The translations under genes were made by a program, and so were the position numbers. A stretch of DNA of 64,000 nucleotides from Rhizophagus clarus. Lineage: Eukaryota > Glomeromycota > Glomeromycetes > Glomerales > Glomeraceae. This document shows, one piece after another, positions 56,533 through 64,000 of this stretch. The notes beneath the pieces were generated by a model. The model was not told the origin of the DNA and made no database searches. It saw only the letters and a program-made list of their open reading frames with translations. The stretch covers positions 310,001-374,000 of the forward strand of contig BLAL01000050.1 in the NCBI GenBank assembly GCA_015698045.1, written 5' to 3'. Within the stretch, counting starts at the first letter, position 1. Every line of letters begins with the position of its first letter.

Positions 56533-58964
56533 ATGGCATTTCGGAAGCCTCATTCAAGGCAGAGAAAAACATGTGAAGAATATAAAGCTGAGCTGGAGGA
56601 GGAAAACTACCATCTTCATAGTGAATTGCAAACAGAGGTAGATCTTAATCGTCAGAATAAAAGTCGAATTAATCAGCTGGAGAGAGATTATTTCCGGTGT
56701 GAACAAGAAATCCAAAATCTTAATAGGGAGATAGAGCACCTTGAAAATGCTTCAGAAGAGGAGATGGTAGAGTTAAAATCTGAAATCTCCAGCCTAAAAA
56801 ATCAGCTATATCAAGCTAAGAAGGATATACAAGATAAGGAAAAATATATCTCTAATCTGGAAAAGCGGTTGGAAGAATCTGAAGAGCAAGTTGATAGACT
56901 ATGATGCCAAATCAGAGCCATCTCATCACGAAAGAATATGCCTGAATGAGGGAATTCTCCAGACTTGTATAATCCTAATATTAACTTAGAAATGGCTACC
57001 ATCACAGAGCTTGCAAATGCTATAGATAGTTATGTGGTAAATAGGACAACAGCCAGGGATATTCTAATAGATCAAATAAAAAGGGCGACAAGGCAGGTAC
57101 GCTGAAAAGAGAATAACTTGCATCAGGATTTAGTCCGTTAACAGAAAAGGCGATATGATGCAGAGGCTGAGCAATATCTTGCTATTATGCGAAGAGATCT
57201 TGCGGAATGAACAATGGATAGGGTTGTTGGTGATCTTCAGCAGTTGCGAGCTAATGCCCAAAGTCAAGTAAATAGGATGATAAATAATACGGCAAGAAAG
57301 CAGGCCCGTATAGGTGCATTGGTACAAGAAAACTTTGCCTTACGACTGCTATATATGCCCACCACCTACAGCGAAGTAGAAGAGATATAGGTTTATTAGA
57401 GTATAATCGGGACAGGCTTTTTGAGCGATATGAGAAATGGAAAAATAAGACTCGAGCAGAATGACAGAATATTTTAATTTTGCGGGTACAAATATTTGCA
57501 TTACAAAACAATCTTCCACATATTGGAATGGCAGGATATGCTCCCAAAAGATTCTTAGGTAGAGTGGATGAAGATATAGATGAATTCATAAAAGATTACA
57601 GACTCTATCTTACGGCGGCCAACATCACTACTGCTAATGCAGGTAGCAAACAGAGAACTTTAGAGCTATTCTGGTCTTGCTTGACAGATGAGGCATCACG
57701 TTGGGCTGAAGATAAGCTTAAAGGTAAAAAATGGTGATTGAATCATGTAAGATGTGGAAATGCTTTAGCAAATATGGGAGTCGTAGTGGCCCTAAATACT
57801 GCTAACATAACGCTCGCCATGATTAATGCGCCTGATGGTACTCCACCACCAGGATTGCTGGCTGGAGCTACTGGCACTACAGTTATCCCAGCGCATAATG
57901 TTCACGCAGATGAGGATTGGTCTCTTGCTGGTAGGTGTCCCGTCGATGCTGGTACACCAACCAATACACCGAATGGAGTTTTAAATAATAATAACCATAT
58001 AGTTTTTTCTGATATCAATATTAGTCAGGTCATTTATTGGTTTAAAAGGAATTGTCTTACAGTTGTTCGAGAGCAACAGGAATTGATCTTTGGTACTTTG
58101 ACTCAAGGATCTGATTCAGTTAAAAATTACTATAGAAAGATAAATAAATATGCTAGCTGGGCTCAAATATCTGATCGTGAAAAAAGAATACAATTTATAC
58201 GTGGCTTGACTTCTGAAAATAAGTTGGAAATGAAACGACTGGGTTTAAACAGACCTTTAAATGATGAATTGATTGAAACACTGGAAGAGATTGAAACAGA
58301 AAGGAATAATTTGCTTCTAGGTGAGGATATTTATAACCAGCCGGCCACCAAGTCAAAACCAAAAACATCTTCTCATCAGGGTATTACTACAGAAGATGTT
58401 GATAGGATTGTAAATAGTAGGATTCAGGCGTTACAGCAACCACCAACAGTTCAATCACCAGCATCTTCGTCTGGTCAGGAAAATGTTACTAAGGCTGACT
58501 TACAAGCCATGTTTAAATCCTTTCAAGAGACTATATCCTGGGAGAATAAAACTCTGAATAATAGTAAAAAATCAGTCAGAAAGAAAGCAGAAGATCTTGC
58601 TATTAGACGTTTTTTGAGTGATCTACTAAGAGAGAAAAGCAATGAAACTCCTGACATAGATTATGATCCTGTTGATGATATTACTGACAGTATGGCCGGT
58701 ATGACACTAAACAGTGCTACAATAAATGCTATTAAATCTGTTGTTAGGAATGCTATTAAGAAATGTACCAAGTGTGGTAGATTGGGACACACTTCTCGTA
58801 AGTGCTCTATAAAGAAGAAAAGGAAAAGCAAGGTCAATCTCGCTATAGAATCAGATTCAGATTCAGATTCTTCTTCAAACGATAGTTCCTCTGATTCTTC
58901 CGATTCTGATGGTGATCTTAATGTTCATATAGCTAAGTCAAAAAAAAGTGAAGCAGAAGTCTAG
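56533..58964 (+). pseudogene. Gag-like polyprotein with coiled coil and CCHC zinc knuckle
   Basis: ATG 56533 (MAFRKPHSRQRKTCEEYKAE) opens a long coiled coil. It continues in frame through stops near 56902, 56950, 57103, 57139 and 57208, shifts once near 57365, and runs through TGA 57462 and 57735 to 58964. After the coiled coil comes a retrotransposon gag domain (MAGYAPKRFLGRVDEDIDEF, FWSCLTDEASRWAEDKLKG), a Gly/Thr/Asn-rich insert, VREQQELIFGTLTQGSDSVK, and CTKCGRLGHTSRKC, a C-x2-C-x4-H-x4-C knuckle near residue 785. The end is an Asp/Ser tract. TGA 57462 stands in TRAE-x-QNIL, where TGG is the likely ancestor. No reverse transcriptase, RNase H or LTR is seen nearby, so this is a gag-pro unit lying inside a DNA-virus-like cluster. 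Confidence 0.7.
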
Positions 58965-59889
58965 TTCCAAGAAATCGTCCTCTAAAGAAATGTCTAAAAT
59001 ACCATTAGAGGATACTATTCGTAAAGTCCTTCATAGTGAGCTTAAACTAATTTTTCCTCTACATTTTTTCCAAGATTCTAGTCTCATTGCGCCCAAACAA
59101 ATAGTGGCGGAGAAGATAGTATTTTGCTTTAGCGCCTCCGGCCAAAATGATTTCTCATCATCTTCCAAAGATTCGGATGAGTCTAGTCTAGAGGAGGAAT
59201 CTTTAAATGATCCAATAGAGATCGATTTCGTCAAGAAGAAGGAGCTGAAAATGAGTGTTGCTACTGTGAAATGTAAAATCAAATGCTTAAAGATTCCAGC
59301 CATGACTCTTGACTCCGGGACAAAGCCTCTGATTATATCAAAGAACATTGTTGTTCGTATTAAGGCTAAAATAGATGAATCTGAAAAACATGACCTTAGT
59401 GGTATCGCTACTGTCCCTATTGAATCTATTGGTATTGTCCGCAATTTGCCAATTACTTTAGCTCCTGGGTGCATCATTCATGAAGATTTTGTAGTTGTAG
59501 ATTATCACAAGCCAACGCTAATATTTTCTAATCAACTCCTGAAGAAATATAAATGCGCAATGGATTGGGATACCAATGAGCTAAAGATCTCTCTGAATGG
59601 AAAAGATTAACTTATTCCAGTCACTATGCATAAGGTCAAGAATAAGCTCGAAGTGAATTGTGCGAGGACTACTCCTAAATGTGATGATCTGCCAGCTCTG
59701 GACTGCATTTCACATGACTTGCAGGACTTGTGAAGCACCTTAACGGCAAGCGAGGATGATACATTTAAAAAAAAAGTGAGTTATGAGGAGCTCGAAAAAA
59801 TGCTATATAGCACTTTTAAGTATAATGCAGAAATCAATGAGTATTTTGAAAGATTACAGACACGCTATTGTGAACTTCTTAGAGAATAA
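58948..59889 (+). pseudogene. Retropepsin-like aspartic protease, +1 relative to gag
   Basis: The protease frame follows the gag frame after a run of eight A (58940-58947) and starts KQKSSSKKSSSKEMSKIP. The central part reads MSVATVKCKIKCLKIPAMTL then DSGTKPLIISK, where D-S-G is the active-site triad of one retropepsin subunit and TLD/PLIIS the expected flanks. LIFSNQLLKKYKCAMDWD supplies the C-terminal strands. A palindrome-related core (59125-59146) encodes the insert-like stretch FSASGQN. After TAA at 59608 the frame continues LIPVTMHKVKNKLEV, with another TGA near 59731, to LERL-like and TRYCELLRE at 59889. The frame change at A8 could be programmed (+1) or a later indel; gag and protease were probably one polyprotein. 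Confidence 0.65.
59131..59146. repeat. Palindrome-related core agcgcctccggccaaa inside the protease gene
   Basis: AGCGCCTCCGGCCAAA resembles the core of 42272-42293 (agcgcctttggctaag). It is read in frame within VFCFSASGQNDF, a stretch with no obvious counterpart in retropepsins, so it may be a small insertion tolerated by the protein. Confidence 0.45.
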
Positions 59890-59894
59890 ACAAG

Positions 59895-60419
59895 TTATTT
59901 TTCTACTATATTCTTAATATTCGATACAGTTTTTATGCTTCTTTCTACCACCTTCTCATGCGATGTGGGGATCGGTTGAGTCTGGACGGGAGATGGTGTT
60001 ATTTCTGCTAAGGCGGATTTGGACTTCGATTTCTTCTTTCCAGTCTTTTTTGCCTTCCCACCTTCTTCTAAAACTGAATCAATAGATTTGCTAGGCTCTA
60101 TTTTACCATCACGTATTTGTTTTTCCAGTTCTGCAAATAGAGAAACATCTTGGTCTTGGATCTCTGGCTTGACCCGCCCACCCACAACATTTATATTAGA
60201 AAGCGAAACTGTTGGCATATGAATTGGTTGATTCCACGCAACCCTATTTTTTTCTTCACCTCTCCAGATCTGATAAATACGTTTTTGTGATATGCGATAT
60301 TTATCTGTTAAATCCTTTAAAACTTTATCTCTAGGCTTTTTTTCAGCACATTGCATAATATGATCATAATCGGCTGGTGAAAAAGGAGGGGCGTCACATC
60401 TCATGCGTTGTCTGAGCAT
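59895..60419 (-). CDS. Helix-turn-helix DNA-binding protein of the virus-like cluster
   Basis: The 174-residue frame from ATG 60419 is intact. The N-terminal 60 residues (FSPADYDHIMQCAEKKPRDK, VLKDLTDKYRISQKRIYQIW) form a clear helix-turn-helix of the homeodomain-like or transposase-like type, with ISQKRIYQIW as recognition helix. A hydrophilic middle part and a Lys-rich stretch KKTGKKKSKSKSA (nuclear-localisation-like) follow, then a Pro/Thr linker and a helical end. Possible roles are an element regulator or end-binding protein; neither is shown. It is convergent with the protease gene, whose last codon is six bases away. Its survival without stops contrasts with the integrase and polymerase. 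Confidence 0.55.
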   Translation of the reverse strand: MLRQRMRCDAPPFSPADYDHIMQCAEKKPRDKVLKDLTDKYRISQKRIYQIWRGEEKNRVAWNQPIHMPTVSLSNINVVGGRVKPEIQDQDVSLFAELEKQIRDGKIEPSKSIDSVLEEGGKAKKTGKKKSKSKSALAEITPSPVQTQPIPTSHEKVVERSIKTVSNIKNIVEK

Positions 60420-60674
60420 GGTAGCAATATTTTTTTATATCTAATATAATATTCTGAAATAATTTATTAAATAGGATATATAGAAAGTATGTATTATTCT
60501 GAAAATATGGGATATACAGGATATATAGAAAGATAATATTTCAGACGTATAGGATATACGGGATAAATAGGATATTTAGAAAAAATGTATTATTCTGAAT
60601 AAACAGAATAGGTCTATTATCTCAAAAATTTATTCGTGCATTTTTTTTTTCTAATATATAACCATGCTAATATT
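60420..60674. promoter_or_regulatory. Divergent promoter region with repeated aggatatatagaaag words
   Basis: Between the divergent helix-turn-helix gene (minus) and the coiled-coil membrane gene (plus) lie three variants of ggatatatagaaag / ggatatttagaaaa (about 60474, 60519 and 60580), two of gtattattctgaa (60490 and 60588) and repeated ggatatacgg words. Repeats in a shared upstream region next to a DNA-binding protein gene may be regulator binding sites. This is inference. Confidence 0.35.
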
Positions 60675-61714
60675 ATGTCCAATGTGTATACATTGAATGA
60701 TATAAAAGATAAAGAGGGTGGTTCTTATAAAAAACCCGGTCATAGGCTGGATAGTGCATATGAGCAAGAGCTTGAAAAAAAAATAAGATCCGTTACCGAA
60801 TTTAACTCTGAGATTAATGATCTCAGTGAAAAGCTGGTAGATACTGTAAGTATAATGAGCGAGAAAAGGAGTTTGAAAATAAAGCTAGCCAGTTAATTGT
60901 GTTCACCGCTAAAGTTAGATCCCAACTTATTTCTGAACAGAAGTCTCATTCTGAGAGTCAACATGAGTTTGAAGCCAAATATACTGCCGAAATCAAATCA
61001 CTTAAATCCAATATTAAAACATTAAAGAGAGGGGCAACTTTGGCCCAGAAAGCTTCATCCGCCGACAAGATCAAGATTTTTTCTCTTGAAACAAAAGTAC
61101 GTGAATTGGAAGGTAAGTTGGATGACTTGGAACTAGAACAGATGCTCCATGATTCGAATGCAGTGGGAGGGATGATAGAGGAGCCGGCCCAATCTGATCC
61201 TAAAAAGATCGATTCTCTCAGGCTTGAATTAGAACGAGTAAAGAAGGACCTTAATTCGAAAGAATATACAATAAAATGTATGAAAAAAGAGATAGAAGCA
61301 ACATATGAGATAACCAGTCGGGAAATAGATGCTTTGTATTCAGCACGATCAAAATTAATGGAGAAAAATAGGTCTCTCAGGGACCAGTTAGAATTGGAAA
61401 AAAATAATAAAGTAGATCCTCAACCCCTACCTATGAATGATTCATTACAACTTGGTCCTGAAGGGATCCCTTCCACTCTTAATCCTTCTCAAATAATTTC
61501 TGTAGGTGGCGCAGAAGCGGTGTCTTTACTAGCAACTGCTCCTATCGTCACAAGCTCCTCGATCCCGCCTATGTTAATATATTCTATACTTACCCTAGTA
61601 CTTATTATGATTATATGCTTCATGGCTAGGAAATGGTGGAATTTATGGAAAAAAGATGACCGACCAGGTAAGATTTTTTTGGGACAGGCCATCTCAAAAA
61701 TAATACCTAATTGA
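60675..61714 (+). pseudogene. Coiled-coil protein with C-terminal membrane segment, one frameshift
   Basis: ATG 60675 reads MSNVYTLNDIKDKEGGSYKK and continues helical until TAA at 60894. One base off, the frame goes on as VFTAKVRSQLISEQKSHSES to 61714, about 345 residues in all. Several long coiled-coil blocks follow (EIKSLKSNIKTLKRG, VRELEGKLDDLELEQ, LRLELERVKKDLNSKEY). Near the end IPPMLIYSILTLVLIMIICF is a strong transmembrane helix, flanked by MARKWWNLWKKDDR. A long coil anchored by one C-terminal helix is reminiscent of viral minor structural or fusion-adjacent membrane proteins, but I cannot assign it. Its stop abuts the stop of the next minus-strand gene with no spacing. Confidence 0.5.
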
Positions 61715-62068
61715 CTACCGCATAAGTACTGGCGCTAGTGGGACTCCTGCGAATCTTTTTTGAATGTGGACTAATACCTTTTTTGATAAATCTCTTTCGG
61801 CTTGGCGCTCGGGCAGACTTATCAAGACTTTTTCTGCGTTGACCACCGTACATCCTAATAACCATCCAATATGAATCCGGTCACCTTCCTTGCCATTATG
61901 CCCATGGTTTTGTAAAAATTGATAGTCTTCTATTACAATATCCGTCATTTTCCCTTGATCAGCTATTATTTTTTGAAATTCCTGTCTATCCTCTTCTGTG
62001 ATTGGGAGACAGATTTCACTTGATTTTATGCCTATATACTGGGAAAGTTGGTCGCGTAATTCAGCCAT
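61715..62068 (-). CDS. Unrecognised 117-residue protein of the virus-like cluster
   Basis: The frame from ATG 62068 is intact: MAELRDQLSQYIGIKSSEIC, then an ITEEDRQEFQKII helix, a His-rich turn (FLQNHGHNGKEGDRIHIGWL) and VLISLPERQAERDLSKKV. It ends at TAG 61715, directly against the stop of the + gene. I do not recognise the fold. Tail-to-tail packing without any gap is typical of compact viral genomes. Confidence 0.5.
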   Translation of the reverse strand: MAELRDQLSQYIGIKSSEICLPITEEDRQEFQKIIADQGKMTDIVIEDYQFLQNHGHNGKEGDRIHIGWLLGCTVVNAEKVLISLPERQAERDLSKKVLVHIQKRFAGVPLAPVLMR

Positions 62069-62355
62069 TATACCAATAAAGACTATGTTTAAAATATGCA
62101 GATTTTCAGCTGATCGTAAACTTTGATATGCAAAATACTAATGATTATCTCCGGATATATCTGAAGGGTCACCCTGTGACCAGGTCAGGCTATATGATCA
62201 GAGACTGGGGAGATGTTCGTCTTGCGAACCCAGATCGATTATAGAAATTGAAGTTAGCCAGTATTATTGCAAGCGAAAAAATATATAAATAATATTATAA
62301 GTTTTCTTAGCTGATTGTGGAAATTTCGGCTAAGAGTACTATCCATATAATTCAT

Positions 62356-63678
62356 TTAAGTGCTTTGCTTTAACACCTCCAGCTCGACCACACCTTCAAG
62401 ATGGAAACACCATAAATTAGTAATGTCATCTAGCACCTCAATTTCTGATATGTGAGGTAAGACTAGTAAGTCAGCAATTATCTCATTTTTTTGCATAGAT
62501 GAGACTGGGCCAATTTTTTCTGGTATGGACATATGCTCTCTATAACGCATATGATAGACCAATTTGTGAAAGAATAAATCATACTCTCCAATACATTTTT
62601 CAAGCTCGCTAGGGTATCGAGCAAAATCAGAGCATATTTTTTCCTTCATTTCGTTATCCACTAAGAGGTTTTTATCTTTTGTAAGCTTTCTTGCACATTT
62701 CATAAATTTCTCCCATATTATCTTGACAGGGTTATTTGCCATGAAAATCTCGTAGCTAAGCCATTCACCATGAAATATTTCGTATGAACTACCTATCTTT
62801 TGATACAATATTTCTTGTGTCTTCTTAACTGCTTTCCTATAGGCTCTTTTATAAATAACTCCACGAGATTTCATCATCTCAGAAGTAATGCCATTCACTA
62901 TGATATTCTCTTTCACAAACCCCTTAAGCCATGACTTAGCTTTCTTTTGAGCATGGTCATCTATTTGCTTATATTTCTCATCCGGATCCTTAATTTGCAT
63001 TATTTTATCCGAGGGGGTCAGCTCATGTCTTTTATCATACATGATAAATCAGGCACAGATACCAATGATAGTTTTTTCGTAATAATGATATAAATCTAAC
63101 TCCTTACCCAATTCCTTAGCTACGTCCACAAATTCCATTTTCTCACCTTTAGTTGGGTCTAACTTTCTGCCATACAAATCGAAAGTTGTATCTGGATAAG
63201 ATACTACATAACTAAAGCGCCCACCTGGTACCAGAATCTTAGTATCATATTTCCCTTTCATTCGTCCTATAAAACGCTGAACAGATTTGTTATCTTTATC
63301 AGGTTTCCAGGCATCAGTCTTTATAAATTGTTCAAAATTCCACTGCTCGTGATTAATTATAGCATCCCTGAGAACGTTTTCAACAATCTCATGGAGTGAT
63401 TGGACGTTATTAATATCCATAGCCCTTCACATAATATGATTCCCTATAGTTTTGAAAACTTGGGATTTACCTTGTTTTACAGTATCTATTCTCCTTATAA
63501 AAAGCTCTCTTGGTTCGAAGTTGGAGGTCTCTTCATGGTCAATGCCAAAATATTTTTTCTTTCCGGTAAACGCTACTGGAAATAGTACTTTCTCGTAAGC
63601 CAATTTAAGATAATCTGATCTAGTCTTGAGCCTGAGAAAAGTGTTCACATCATTGCGCAATTTTTCCATTACACCCAT
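62356..63678 (-). pseudogene. C-terminal part of a family B DNA polymerase, two in-frame TGA, N-terminus missing
   Basis: The first block (63678-63427) carries [20 protein letters not shown] then YFGIDHEE, the KKxYxG motif of family B polymerases, and [17 protein letters not shown]. After TGA 63427 the same frame continues RAMDINNVQSLHEIV, SYVVSYPDTTFDLYGRKLDP, KGEKMEFVDVAKELG and DLYHYYEKTIIGICA. TGA 63049 stands where related polymerases have Arg (C-A-R-F-I). The rest, FIMYDKRHELTPSDKIMQIK and a long helical thumb, ends at TAA 62356. Everything before the KKxYxG motif, including the exonuclease, palm and the D-T-D motif, is missing; in-frame sequence upstream stops within 11 codons. The motif set suggests a polymerase related to those of large DNA viruses more than a protein-primed one, but the diagnostic N-terminus is not in the window. 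Confidence 0.75.
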
Positions 63679-63716
63679 AGTAGTCTTGACTAAAGTTGCC
63701 TGCCGAAACTAAAGAG

Positions 63717-63732
63717 TTTTGACATGTCAAAA
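63717..63732. repeat. 16-bp perfect palindrome TTTTGACATGTCAAAA
   Basis: The palindrome lies 39 bases before the truncated polymerase start, in the short spacer ahead of the hairpin array. A second phrase, gtcgaaac, flanks it. It may mark the boundary of the element or of the rearrangement that removed the polymerase N-terminus. Confidence 0.5.
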
Positions 63733-63786
63733 TTGTCGAAACTATTTCGTCACGTGATATATATAATATATACATATTGTCAATTT

Positions 63787-63952
63787 AACAAAAAAAACCG
63801 TTTCGCAACAGTTTTTCAAGTATTTAATAAAAAACGTTGCGAGACGTTTTTTATTTTTTAATTTTTAAACAAAAAAAACCGTTTCGCAACGGTTTTTCAA
63901 GCATTTAATAAAAAACGTTGCGAAACGTTTTTTATTTTTGATTTTTTAAGCG
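63787..63952. repeat. Two tandem copies of an 82-bp unit made of two hairpins
   Basis: Each unit has AACCGTT-tcgc-AAC(G/A)GTT followed, after caag(t/c)atttaat, by AAAAACGTT-gcga-AAC(or GAC)GTTTTT. The first stem has one mismatch in copy 1 and is perfect in copy 2; the same holds for the second stem. The two loops, tcgc and gcga, are each other's complement. A third, partial unit (gcgaaaaatgtaacgttttt) starts near 63950. The outer words aaaaccgtt and aacg recall the CGTT palindrome family at 45-49 kb. Confidence 0.75.
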
Positions 63953-64000
63953 AAAAATGTAACGTTTTTCAAGCTTTTTTTTTTAACTTAGAAAAAAAAC

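Noticed and set aside
5296..63429. UGA read as Trp or another amino acid (alternative genetic code)
   Set aside because: Many genes continue in frame past TGA, but TAA and TAG also interrupt the same genes, some contexts predict Arg and not Trp, and frameshifts accompany the stops. Mutational decay explains all cases.
1..64000. tRNA, rRNA genes
   Set aside because: I looked for T-loop-like GGTTCRANNCC with matching acceptor arms and for conserved rRNA blocks and saw none; a dedicated covariance search would be needed to be certain.

Overview
The window looks like a nuclear contig from a filamentous fungus with a very AT-rich, transposon-packed genome. I infer an arbuscular mycorrhizal fungus (Glomeromycotina, Rhizophagus-like). 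The reasons are short GT-AG introns, Crinkler-type effectors, hAT, Plavaka-like, pogo and Crypton-like elements, and protein families I associate with that lineage. The species is inference; nothing in the sequence proves it.

Left half (1-33.5 kb) is a graveyard of transposable elements in AT-rich DNA. In order: an 889-bp hAT-type MITE holding two tandem repeats (2.2-3.1 kb); a decayed two-exon gene of a transposase-like family (3.7-5.9 kb); a T-rich stretch with many splice-like signals (6.3-8.6 kb); a hAT fragment (10-11 kb); a nearly whole hAT element with TIRs and a 7/8 matching target duplication (11.85-14.91 kb); a Crypton-like tyrosine recombinase pseudogene flanked by ~1-kb inverted arms (15.2-18.4 kb); and a second, opposite copy of that gene (29.46-30.6 kb) split by a ~10.9-kb insertion. 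The insertion carries a Plavaka-type transposase, a small companion gene, an HSP20-like gene and an unrecognised gene.

Right half (33.6-64 kb) is visibly richer in GC and in genes. A replication/integration module occupies 34.96-42.08 kb: a small Cys-rich protein divergent from a primase-SF3 helicase, then a tyrosine recombinase. A hAT MITE with perfect 8-bp target duplications and an intact pogo element with a TA duplication were inserted between the last two. Next comes an effector-like cluster (43.3-51.2 kb): a lone Crinkler header, a SAM-nuclease protein, coiled-coil/zinc proteins, and an apparently intact three-exon Crinkler with nuclease and kinase-like domains. A MYB/SANT-like gene follows.

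From 53.4 to 63.7 kb lies a Polinton/virus-like cluster: an A32-type packaging ATPase, a retroviral-type integrase that reads in frame into a zinc-ribbon plus PD-(D/E)XK endonuclease, a gag-retropepsin unit without reverse transcriptase, a helix-turn-helix protein, a coiled-coil membrane protein, and the C-terminal part of a family B DNA polymerase. The cluster is decayed and its polymerase is cut off near a hairpin array at the window end.

Two themes cross the window. First, most elements are broken by in-frame stops explained by C-to-T changes on one or the other strand (TGG, CGA or CAA to stop). The pogo transposase and the long Crinkler have none. Second, short palindromes with conserved flanks and compensating stem changes are scattered over 45-49 kb, two of them inside a coding region; related hairpins sit at 63.8-63.9 kb.
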